Assembly: GCA_014529385.2 (NCBI GenBank)
Contig: CM043958.1
Location: forward strand, 83,034,025-83,098,024
DNA: 64,000 bases
Direction of reading: 5' to 3'
Origin: Adiantum capillus-veneris
Lineage: Eukaryota > Streptophyta > Polypodiopsida > Polypodiales > Pteridaceae
In this document: positions 9,884-19,235 of the stretch, in pieces
Position numbering within the stretch: position 1 is the first letter of the stretch
Layout of the letters: every line of letters starts with the position of its first letter
Translations under genes and position numbers: made by a program
Notes under the pieces: model-generated
Told to the model about the DNA's origin: nothing
The model's database searches: none
What the model saw: only the letters and a program-made list of their open reading frames with translations

Positions 9884-11353
9884 ATGCAAATGAATCAAGG
9901 GAGCACGTCTGCAATGCCAATACTCACATGTAATCGTTGTGGCATAGATCACTTGATTGCCCAATGCCCCTATAACCCAAATGCGCCTAAAATCACACCC
10001 CTAAATTTGGTCGAAATTGCTAGTGTGACATCGCCAATACCACCCGTCGCACCCGCTTATGCGATTACACGGTCCATGCTTCAAGGGCCAGGCCATATCC
10101 TCGAAGAGAGAGATACCGCGTCAGTTATCCAAGCAAAGAAAAAGAAGACACGAAGGAAGAGGTCGCAGAATACGGGAAATTCAAAGCCAAGTTCCAAAAC
10201 AAACATAGGAACAGGAGATGACCCCGTGTATATGAATGACCTCGAGGATGATTCAGATTCAATCGAGACAATGGAGACTAGAACCAATACCACAAAGGGA
10301 AAGACCGAAAAAGAAAACCGTAACATGGAACCAAATGAAAACCGAATAAGAGAAAACCATAAAGAGCCTCTGAAAACACCACAAGTGTTTCCAAATCCAA
10401 TCCAAGACCCCCAAGATGAACCGCAGGGGCAAAAAGGGAAGAATCGTAAAATGAATATTGGGACGTACCCAAACCCAGTAGACGAGATTGAGCAGGTGAA
10501 ACATCTAAGAGGTTTAGTGGAGGAGACTCAAAGGAAACTAGAACCAGAACCCATGCATGTCAAAATTCATGACACAGTGTTTCCCATGCAAGTTCATCCA
10601 CCCCACATGAACCATAGACCGTTAGCCATACCTAGTATCATCCAAGAAGGGAGTGAGGATGGGACATCAAAAAGTGAGCATACACCTTTCTTGTTGGAAA
10701 GGATGTTTAACGAAGGAATACCTGATCCCATTGAGGAATATGAGATTCCATCCTCACCAGTTCCTAGTCAAGGACCTACACCCTGCAAAATGCCAATGAA
10801 TGTTGCCAAACTAGTGGACTTCATGTCTTCTGAGGTCCGAACCACGATCATAGCAAAGCTGTATGGAGATCCTAAGTTATTCTTTGCACTTCGAGCATTC
10901 CTTAACGGAGAGCTACAAACGGGATTACCGCAGTTTGCGCAAACAAATAGGCCTGACTCGATTATGATTGATGAGGAAAATCATGTGCAATCACTTGACT
11001 TAGATGGACAAGAGTCTGTGATCGAGGTACCCATTAACGAATTAGGGCAGTATTTTGAAGGCGACGAGTCTAATGCGACCCTACCCATCACTAGCAAGGG
11101 ATTAACTATAAAGGGAATTCTTGATGGTGGTGCGGGAGTTAGCATCGTTACAAAAGATTGTTGGGAATCCATGGGAAAACCTCGCCTCAGTGTTACTAAC
11201 ATTGTGGTAAAGATGGCAAATGGTACCATAGCCAAACCTATGGGGATGCTCAAGGATCTTAAGATCAAAGTTCTAGGACACAAGGTACGACATACGTTCA
11301 TTGTAATGGATTTCTCTAAACACCTTATGTCATATGAAATGATTTTAGGATGA
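9884..11353 (+). CDS. G1 Gag C-terminus and first protease domain
   Basis: This frame is in phase with the Gag core, separated only by the TAG. It opens with another zinc knuckle (CNRCGIDHLIAQC), then a long charged linker rich in Lys, Glu and Asn, then a retropepsin-like domain from about residue 395. The active-site block reads ILDGGAGVSIV, so the usual D-T/S-G is D-G-G. The fold end reads MILG and is cut by a TGA at 11351-11353 where a family member would have an arginine; CGA to TGA is the simplest change. The frame then continues with PFMREAQ at 11354. Confidence 0.82.
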   Translation: MQMNQGSTSAMPILTCNRCGIDHLIAQCPYNPNAPKITPLNLVEIASVTSPIPPVAPAYAITRSMLQGPGHILEERDTASVIQAKKKKTRRKRSQNTGNSKPSSKTNIGTGDDPVYMNDLEDDSDSIETMETRTNTTKGKTEKENRNMEPNENRIRENHKEPLKTPQVFPNPIQDPQDEPQGQKGKNRKMNIGTYPNPVDEIEQVKHLRGLVEETQRKLEPEPMHVKIHDTVFPMQVHPPHMNHRPLAIPSIIQEGSEDGTSKSEHTPFLLERMFNEGIPDPIEEYEIPSSPVPSQGPTPCKMPMNVAKLVDFMSSEVRTTIIAKLYGDPKLFFALRAFLNGELQTGLPQFAQTNRPDSIMIDEENHVQSLDLDGQESVIEVPINELGQYFEGDESNATLPITSKGLTIKGILDGGAGVSIVTKDCWESMGKPRLSVTNIVVKMANGTIAKPMGMLKDLKIKVLGHKVRHTFIVMDFSKHLMSYEMILG

Positions 11354-11359
11354 CCATTC

Positions 11360-13402
11360 ATGAGGGAAGCACAAATGGTTCATGATTGGTGTAAAAATCA
11401 TGTCTATTTGCAATTCCAAGACTCTGTCCTTAGAGTGGATTTGGTGACTAGTAAGGTACACCCCTTAGGGAGTAAAACCATTATTGATCATCGCTCTGAC
11501 ACCACAGTTCACTCGGCCCCACTACAATATTGTTACACTTGTAAGAAGGATACAGACATTGGCCAAGATTCTCCTTACATGGATGTGTTACCTGGTATGA
11601 CGGAATCAGACAACGTGGACTGGGTACACCTAGCTGCAACCATAGATACCTGGGGAAATAGAGGAACCACTTGGGTCACACCAGAGGGGGAAGAGGTACC
11701 ACAAATTGCACCTCTGAACATGATAAGTGCCATACATGCATCTTCTAAGGGCAAGGCAATTGTAGACCAATCTGACAGTGACACCGATAGCTCAATAGAA
11801 GACTTTGACCAACACGACTCAGACACGGACTCCCAGAGTGAAACAGATTCTGAATCTCATGAATTAGAGAGTGGAGCAAGTTCAGAGTCAAAACATTCGG
11901 AAGGACTGAGCACATCAACCAATGATAGCTCCTCCGAGAGTGAAGAGGACACCAACGAGGACTCCTTTAGTGAGCCAGATCTAAATGCAAATCAAAAGCA
12001 GGTCTCAAATAAGAAAAAGAAAAACTTTAAGAGGCGTCGATATCGAGCCAATGTACGTGCTAGGATAAAAAAGAAGAGATCCTTAGCAGAATGGCTCAGT
12101 TATATAGGAGCATGTGATGCTCATCGAAAATTGGTAGACGATTGGGGTGAATATCTCCAAAATGTTATGTGGTGTAGACCACGACCCCATGACATAGCCC
12201 AATTAGAGATCATAGACAAGCCAAAGTTGAGCCGCACTGCAAGGAGGCGTCAAAACCAAGAGTTAGCTCGACAACACAAGAAAGCAGAAATAGAAGCACA
12301 GACCAAAGCACAGCCAGAATCCACAGACTTGCATCCTGCACCAGAACATTTCAAATCTTACACCACAGGGGAAGCAAAGGTTGTGTACACAAAAGCCCAA
12401 AGAATACCTATCGATGGGAATAATGGAATCTATGATGGTCCGGCAATAGTTAAAGAAATAGAATTAGCCGACCCCGGTGAAGAATCAAAACCTGTTTTTA
12501 TTGCCCAAGACCTCACAGAAGTTGAAGAGGCGGTCCTCAAAGAGCTTCTCAAGGAATTCAAGGACATATTCGCTTGGACATACCATGATATGAAAGGTGT
12601 TCCACCTTCTGTGGTCCAACATACAATCCCTATGATTAGCACTGCAAAGCCCGTACAACAAAGACCCTACCCGATGAATCCTAAGTACGTAAAGATCATT
12701 CAAGAAGAACTAGAAAAGCTTATCAAATGTGGGTTCATATATCCTATTGAACACTCTGAATGGGTGTCTCCAATAGTTATCGTGCCAAAAAAGAATGGGA
12801 AACTCAGGGTGTGCGTGGACCTCAAAAAAGTTAATGCAGCTACTAGAAGAGACCATTACCCCCTACCATATTCCGAACATGTACTCGAAAGAGTTGCAGG
12901 CAAGGAAGCTTATAGCTTTCTAGATGGGTACTCAGGCTACAACCAAATCACGATAGCGCTAGAGGACCAAGCTAAAACTTCCTTCATCACAGAATTTGGC
13001 GTGTTTGCATTTCGTGTGATGGCTTTTGGCTTAACAAATGCCCCTGCTACATTCCAACGATTTATAAACACTCCTTTTAAAGAATATTTGAGAGAGTTTT
13101 GTGAAGCTTTCTTAGACGACCTTTGTGTTTACTCTTCTTGGAAAGAACATGTATCATGTTTGCGGAAGGTGTTTGAAAAGTGTAGGTTATATCGTATCTC
13201 ATTGAACCCGTTCAAATGCCAATTTTGGGTCAAGCATGGAGTTATTTTAGGGCATATAGTATCTAAGAATGGTATCTCAACCGATGAGAGCAAAATCAAA
13301 GTGATTCTAGAGTTACCACCACCAACCAATTACAAGGGAGTTCAAAGGTTCATGGGACACGTGGTTATTATCGACGGTTTATTTTATTTTTCGCTGAGAT
13401 AG
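11360..13402 (+). CDS. G1 reverse transcriptase region
   Basis: This frame is in phase with the protease ORF. It holds the protease-RT linker, including an acidic Ser/Asp/Glu stretch near residues 135-210 and a basic cluster after it. Reverse transcriptase begins near residue 400: GVPPSVVQHTIP, WVSPIVIVPKKNGKLRVCVD, FLDGYSGYNQI, FGLTNAPATFQR and the catalytic FLDDLCVYS near residues 580-590. The frame is lost near 13362-13366, where GACACGTGGTTAT lacks one base relative to the conserved GHVGYYRRFI block. The correct sequence resumes in the frame of the next entry. The ORF end at 13402 is therefore not natural. Confidence 0.88.
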   Translation: MREAQMVHDWCKNHVYLQFQDSVLRVDLVTSKVHPLGSKTIIDHRSDTTVHSAPLQYCYTCKKDTDIGQDSPYMDVLPGMTESDNVDWVHLAATIDTWGNRGTTWVTPEGEEVPQIAPLNMISAIHASSKGKAIVDQSDSDTDSSIEDFDQHDSDTDSQSETDSESHELESGASSESKHSEGLSTSTNDSSSESEEDTNEDSFSEPDLNANQKQVSNKKKKNFKRRRYRANVRARIKKKRSLAEWLSYIGACDAHRKLVDDWGEYLQNVMWCRPRPHDIAQLEIIDKPKLSRTARRRQNQELARQHKKAEIEAQTKAQPESTDLHPAPEHFKSYTTGEAKVVYTKAQRIPIDGNNGIYDGPAIVKEIELADPGEESKPVFIAQDLTEVEEAVLKELLKEFKDIFAWTYHDMKGVPPSVVQHTIPMISTAKPVQQRPYPMNPKYVKIIQEELEKLIKCGFIYPIEHSEWVSPIVIVPKKNGKLRVCVDLKKVNAATRRDHYPLPYSEHVLERVAGKEAYSFLDGYSGYNQITIALEDQAKTSFITEFGVFAFRVMAFGLTNAPATFQRFINTPFKEYLREFCEAFLDDLCVYSSWKEHVSCLRKVFEKCRLYRISLNPFKCQFWVKHGVILGHIVSKNGISTDESKIKVILELPPPTNYKGVQRFMGHVVIIDGLFYFSLR

Positions 13403-16400
13403 CACGTCCTTTGTACAAGCTTCTCATTGAATTTAAATGGACTGAAGAGTGTGGCCAGGCCTATGAACAATTGAAGAAAACACTAGCAAGTGCTCCGATT
13501 TTAAGGACACCTAACTGGCATGTCATTTTCCATGTGCATATTGATGCATCAAACTTTGCTATTGGGTGTGTTCTCACTCAACCAGGAGAACATAAATTGG
13601 ACTATCCCATTAGCTTTGCAAGCCGTCAATTGAACGATGCTGAAAGGAACTACACCACTATAGAGCGAGAAGGTTTAGCAATGGTTTATGCAGTAAAGAA
13701 ATTTCTCTACTACCTTCTGGCAAACAAGTTTGTATTTTATGTGGATCATCAAGCGTTGCTGTATCTGGTAAACAAGCCATGCTCCACAGGAAGAATCACA
13801 CGATGGTTGTTAATTCTTCTGGATTTTGATTTCACGATTGTAGTGAGACCCGGTAAAAGGCACGTCATGGCTAATCATTTGTCTTGCATACCCAATGGTG
13901 AAGCCCCTACAGGAGTTGATGATGAATTACCCGATACCTCCCTATTCATAGTTGAGACTATGCCTGAATGGAGTGAGAACATTGTTAACTTTTTAGTTAA
14001 TGGTTTTCCACCCAAGGAACTTCGTAAGGATATCGCTCGAAGGCTAGTAAAAGAATGTGAACCCTATTGTTTGATTGCCGGAACTCTGTATAGACTAGGC
14101 AAGGACGATATTCTTAGGCGTTGTGCCCGCGAGGATAAATATTTGTATATCTTGCAAGAAGCACATATGGGCATAGCAGGAGGACATTTTTCTGGAGACC
14201 TGACTGCTAGAAAGGTGCTGCAATCAGGCTATTGGTGGCCAACTTTATTTAAGGATGCATCACTTTTTACAAAAGGGTGTGATGAGTGCCAACGTTACAA
14301 GACCACACAGCGCAAAAACAGAATGCCCTTACATCCTATTAAAGTAACCCAACCATTTGAAAAATGGGGCTTAGACTTCGTAGGTCCATTTAGTCCCGCA
14401 GCTCGCAACACTCAATCTCGATATATTCTAGTTGCTACGGACTATGTAACAAAGTGGGCTGAAGCTAAGGCTTCACAAAAAGCTGACACGAGGACAACAG
14501 TTAAGTTTCTTTTTGAGAACATTATCACAAGATTTGGTTGCCCTTTTGAAATTGTTAGTGATAATGGTACCCATTTTATAAATGAGGTAATAAGAGAGCT
14601 TACCACGACCTTTATGATATCCCACCATAAGTCTACACCTTATTACCCGCAAGCTAATGGACAAGCCGAGAGCACCAACAAGACTCTAATCTCTATTTTA
14701 ACCAAGACGGTAGAAGCTCATCGCACTGATTGGGATTTGAAGTTGACATCTACTCTATGGGCTTATCGTACTGCTTATAAAGTGGCTATTAATTGTACGC
14801 CATTCAAAATGGTATACGGCCAAGAAGTGGTTATGCCTTGGGAGTTTGTCATTCCTAGTCTTAGGGTAGCTTCGCAAGAAGGATGGAATGGTAACCCCTT
14901 AACCGAGCGTTTGTATATCTTAGAAAAACTAGACGAAGAGAGACAATTGGTCGTGCAAAATGCTCTTGTGGAAAAGGATAGGAGAAAGAAGTGGTTTGAT
15001 CGCCATGTGAAGGACAAGGACATCAAAGTTGGTGATAAAGTCCTTATGTATGGAGTACGTAAAGAGAAGAAAAAGTTGAAATATGCTGGTAAAGGACCAT
15101 ATAGAGTATGTGAAATTACCCCACAAGGTACCCTTCGTGTGGAAACTCTTGATGGAGTTGAAACCATTGGATTCCTCAATGGGAGTAAATTCAAAAGATA
15201 TTATGACCCTTTAAGCCAAGAAGAACTACGGGCCATTCATCAAAAGAAGGCCGCCAAAGCACAAACCGAGTTAAAGAAGATACAAGCTCAAGTTGAGGCT
15301 AAGGAGCGACAACAACATATAAGACAAAAACGAGAGGCTAACCTTGGAGTCACAAATGCATTCCACGTGGAAATCGAAGAGGATTGGTTGGACTCTGACA
15401 CACCTCTACGATACCCTATTGAGTTAAATAGTGCCTATGGAAAAGTGCTATATAACACCTTATTGGACACGGGTGCTAAATATAATCTGCTATCCTATGG
15501 GGTGTGGTGTCAGTTAGGGAAGCCACCTCTATCTGAGAGTATTATCCAAGTCAAGGGTGTCAACAAGAAAAAAACTACGATTTTTGGAATCTGGCACACT
15601 TTTGTCAGTTATGACAATGGAATTGTAGCTCAAGACTTTTTGGTCATGCCTACTGGAACTATGGAGGGTAATATAAACCTAGGACGCACGTGGATGATAG
15701 CCACCAAATGCACTATTGATTGGGGGACTGGGGGTGTCACAACGCAAAAACCAACTCTTATCCCTACCACTCAAGCCATAGTCCCTGAGATATTGCCTAA
15801 GGAAATAAAACCCAAGACATTGCATGTCCAGGAGGTTGAACCATACGTCCCCATAGCCCAACCCTCTAGATCTTCAACTGATGTAGTTGAAAGAAAGCTT
15901 GAGACACACAAGAACCATCCTAATATAACAAAGAAAGCATACAAGTGGGTCCCTAAAGCTTCTTTAGTAACCATGGCTGATGCTAAAAAACGGAAGCCTC
16001 GTAAGAAACGTCCCACTCGCTCCAAGAAATGTAAGAAAACGTGGCGCTGGATTCCTAAACGACTATTAAAAGCCCAGGGATACTATAAAGGAAATGATCA
16101 AATCTGGGTGCCCAAACGTAAATTGTACTCTTACCTGTCACCTGGCCCATGTAAACCCAATCCTGTGGCTCCAAAACAAATTGAAAATCATGGAAAGGAA
16201 AAAATCACGGAATGCGACACACCTGCTCCAGAGCTAGTTTGGGTACCAAAGAAAGAACAATTTGTTCCACCTAGCTCAGGAGCAGGAAAAGCAAATGAAG
16301 CTTCTTGCTCTTCATGTAGTTCCTATACGGAAATAGAAGCTTCGACACAACCTTCACCTACCATTGTACATATCCATACAAGCAAGAAAGAGTTTGCACC

Positions 16401-16581
16401 TCCCGTTGTAGATTCACCACCTCCAACAATGTTGCAAATAAAATCATGGGAGAGTACCTTACCACCCTTGCAACTAGATGAAACACATAGAGTGATTGAA
16501 AACTATTGGTTAAAGCCTTTACCCATAACAACTTGGAACAATTGGTTTCAAAAGGTGACGACATCATTCCAAAAAGTATGA
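13403..16581 (+). CDS. G1 RNase H, integrase, second protease-like segment and WVPK tail
   Basis: This continues RT one frame over; the open frame is clear from before 13411, where its nominal TTG start is an artefact. RNase H: HIDASNFAIGCVL and YTTIEREGLAMVYAVKKF. Integrase: the HHCC zinc finger (14160-14300), then catalytic Asp in GLDFVGPF, Asp in VSDNGTHF and Glu in QAESTNK. After integrase comes a helical Lys/Gln-rich stretch. A retropepsin-like block with LLDTGAKYNLL follows (Asp codon 15466-15468), with a downstream LVMPTG strand. The basic tail has four W-V/I-P-K motifs (15940-16260). A protease-like domain after integrase is not part of the standard gypsy layout. The frame ends with TGA at 16579-16581. 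Confidence 0.85.
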
Positions 16582-16588
16582 TCTACCC

Positions 16589-16602
16589 AAGGAAGGGGGG
16601 AG
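16589..16602 (+). other. Internal polypurine tract in G1
   Basis: AAGGAAGGGGGGAG lies eight bases after the pol stop. It closely resembles the tract before the 3' LTR (AGGAAGGGGGGCA at about 18609-18621). A central or internal polypurine tract could prime plus-strand synthesis a second time, or it may be the relic of an earlier 3' end. Confidence 0.6.
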
Positions 16603-16679
16603 TGTTTGCTGACATCCGTCATTCACTTGCTTCCCTCTCAACCTTCCTCCCTGACCTCTCAATCTCCAATCTTAGGGAA

Positions 16680-16694
16680 TGTATATATAAAGCC
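16680..16694 (+). promoter_or_regulatory. Candidate internal TATA box
   Basis: TGTATATATAAAGCC lies about 145 bp before the ATG of the downstream ORF. Together with the AC-rich sequence after it, it would suit transcription of a subgenomic RNA for that ORF. No transcript evidence is available. Confidence 0.45.
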
Positions 16695-16828
16695 TTATAC
16701 TCACAAAAACAAGATTAAAAAGTAAAAGAGCAAGAGCCATAACACAAAATAATAAAAACAAATTATGCACAAGAACACGACCCTTGTAATATTTGCACTC
16801 TAACCATCATCTATTTGCGTGTACAGAT

Positions 16829-17251
16829 ATGGCTAGTACGCTAGAGTCATCCACTCCTGCCTTGGGTGAGAGGTACCCTCGTTACTTTTCACAAATGTTT
16901 CACATGGTCTTTCCAGTGCTTACATGTGAATGGGATTTGATAGGTACGCTAGCATGTGAGAGGAATTTTGAGGAGTTAGAATGGCTGATACGTCTCTTGA
17001 CCACGTTTGATCCATACTTAGTAGAGAGCGTTTCTCCCATTACACAAGCCTACCCTTTTGACCAAGATGACTATAGGCGTCTAGTGACCTTCTTAGTAAA
17101 CATGGGCACCTATGATGAAGAAGAAAATTTACATGACTACACGGATGGCACATATGGTCTCATGGATGATGACTTTGTTTATCTCGACGACGAGGATAGG
17201 GGTTTAGCCTTAGGGTTTCCCCCCAACCTCTACAATATCCTATTCCCTTGA
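16829..17251 (+). CDS. G1 extra 3' ORF, function unknown
   Basis: This 140-codon frame lies between pol and the 3' LTR. I chose the ATG at 16829 (MASTLESST); an open stretch upstream has no better start. The product is acidic, with a helical middle (CERNFEELEWLIRLLTTF) and an Asp/Glu/Tyr-rich C-terminus (DDDFVYLDDED). I see no signal peptide, membrane segment, zinc finger or known envelope-like feature, so the env-like ORFs of Athila elements are not an obvious match. The internal TATA box and polypurine tract upstream suggest it is expressed separately from Gag-Pol. It is intact although the polyprotein is broken. Confidence 0.6.
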   Translation: MASTLESSTPALGERYPRYFSQMFHMVFPVLTCEWDLIGTLACERNFEELEWLIRLLTTFDPYLVESVSPITQAYPFDQDDYRRLVTFLVNMGTYDEEENLHDYTDGTYGLMDDDFVYLDDEDRGLALGFPPNLYNILFP

Positions 17252-18621
17252 CTCTTTAGGGAGAGTGCAAATAATTAGGTTAGGGTTCCTTATGTTTTTT
17301 GTTGTGTTCAATAAGTGTTGGTACCTTTTCCCACTAATGTGCCTCCTGGAGGTATTCCTTTTGTTTCCTAGTGTGTACAGGAGCGTGTTGCTATTGATAG
17401 GATTTGGACCTTCATGGAACCTTTCTCTCGTTCACACTTCAAATCAAGCGCGACCATCAACACAAACAGGTGTTTTATGTCCATTAGCATTGCCCTTATC
17501 TTTTTGCATCCATGTTTGTCTGCTTTGATTGTGATTGGTAGCATAATATTCATCGCATTTGCTTAGTATCAAACATTTAATTCAATGTAATGTTTTGTCA
17601 TAATCACTTGTCTAGGTTTAAAAATCAAGCAGTCCGACTAAGCTAGTTTGACCAAGCTAGGTATTAGAAATCTTCTCTTAATACCATGGGGAATGCCTTC
17701 CTAATAAGCAATGGTTACTTAGGTTCTTAATCCGATTTACGCAGCATTGTGTGAAATGTACTAGGGCTTTCTAGTGGGCTTAACCCTATTGACCTTTAGC
17801 TTAAGTATTATAAAGGGAGTTTACTAATGTGATGAGCCTGGGGAGGGTAACAGTGTTATATGACCCCCCAAAGTTACAAAATTAAAATGCTGAAAATGAA
17901 CAAACAAAAAATCAAAGTGCCACAATGTAAAATTTTAAGCTGGAAGAGAAATCCCTGCTTAAATTGGTACTTCACTCACATGTATCGCCTATGGTACTAG
18001 AACCCTAGAGGTTCCCAGTGTGGGCGCTTTTCCTTGAAAAGCAAAAAACCCAAGGCATACAAAATAAGCACACACATCAAAATTGAATCAATGTGAAAAG
18101 ACTTTGGGGGTTCAAAGAAAAGGTAATCAGTCAGGCGATGATTTCATAAGAAATTCCTTTTATCGTAGCTTAACTACAAGGTCTTCTAGGTATAGCCTCT
18201 AGTCAGCCCTCGAACATCAAATACTTGGCTCTCGCGATTAAACAACTTAATTGACCAGAAAAAATTGAGAAGTTACCCATGGTATTAATAGTCGAGCTCT
18301 AGTGCCTTTTGACCGTTAAATTAGCGACCCCGGACTTGTTTAATTTTTTACCTTTACATCTGTTTATGCATTTGATTATATTGCAATTTAATGTTTATTG
18401 CTGACAAATTGTCTAAAATTCTGTTACCAATCAATTTGTCTGTCTAAAATTGCATATGATTTTTAATTGTATATGAGAATGCAATTACTGTGGCAATGTT
18501 GTTTGATTTTGCAGTGATTGAAGAAGGCTACGCACATCCATGTCGACTGCTCTTCCATCTCGACGAACGAGCTTCAACTGGATAGCTTCCGAGGACGGAA
18601 TCTACATCAGGAAGGGGGGCA
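17252..18621 (+). other. G1 3' noncoding region and polypurine tract
   Basis: About 1.36 kb of AT-rich sequence without a supported ORF lies between the small ORF and the 3' LTR. It ends in the polypurine tract AGGAAGGGGGGCA (about 18609-18621) directly before the LTR. Confidence 0.8.
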
Positions 18622-18920
18622 TGTTAACCCTCACGACACACGGACACCCTATGATCTATAAACGTTGTATTGTTTAGAGTCAGGTACCGGGCTTGTCGGA
18701 CCAATAGGAAGAGGGTAAGGGTGATCGCCGATGACAGGCGCACTCTAACTGGAATATTCAAGGAGTTAGTTGGCTAAGTATGGGCGCCCAAGTGTGAATG
18801 GGGTGAGCTCATATAAAAGCCACTAAACCTAATTTTTACTCATTCTCTCATTGTGCAATAGAAGCCGCTCTTGCTCCATCTCCACCTTCTCCTTCACCAT
18901 CTCCTTGTGTGTGTGTGTAT

Positions 18921-19018
<98 letters not shown>

Positions 19019-19230
19019 TCGAGCGTTGCGGCGGCACGACGGCGGCGAGGCGGTTGAGCGTGGCGTAGCGGCGTCTCCCTCTTCTTCGCGGCGCGGGAAT
19101 CCTTCATTCGCAACTACGCAAGAAGGTGAGTGACACACCATTCTTCCTTGTGAGCTTGTCTGTTGTATGACTGTGTGCTAGGAGCCTTTGTGGCTCGCAA
19201 ACGACGCGTAGCAAGTCCTTAGCCGTGACA
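18622..19230 (+). repeat. G1 3' LTR
   Basis: The LTR is 609 bp and matches 5646-6256 with scattered substitutions. A TATA box (CATATAAAAG) lies at about 18810-18819. The microsatellite at 18905-19016 has fewer GT and about 31 GA units, the reverse of the balance in the 5' LTR. Confidence 0.95.
18905..19016. repeat. (GT)n(GA)n microsatellite in G1 3' LTR
   Basis: This tract is homologous to 5930-6042 but has an expanded GA part and a shortened GT part. Confidence 0.95.
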
Positions 19231-19235
19231 TGCGG

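Larger units (their letters stand above)
5646..19230 (+). mobile_element. Ty3/gypsy LTR retrotransposon G1, 13.6 kb, complete but mutated
   Basis: The element is bounded by LTRs of 611 and 609 bp that start TGTTAACCC and end CCGTGACA. The duplication TGCGG lies at 5641-5645 and 19231-19235. The primer site (6261-6278) resembles the tRNA-Asp type typical of the Athila/Tat group, and a polypurine tract precedes the 3' LTR. Coding order is Gag, protease, RT, RNase H, integrase (gypsy order), then an unusual 3' part: a second protease-like segment, WVPK repeats, an internal polypurine tract with a TATA box, and a small ORF. In-frame stops and at least two frameshifts break the polyprotein. LTR divergence outside the microsatellite is about 2-3 percent by eye, so this element is older than the neighbouring copia. 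Assignment to Athila/Tat rather than another large gypsy clade is tentative. Confidence 0.95.

Noticed and set aside
16829-17251. Envelope-like gene in G1 suggesting an endogenous retrovirus
   Set aside because: The product has no signal peptide, transmembrane segment or glycosylation-rich ectodomain.
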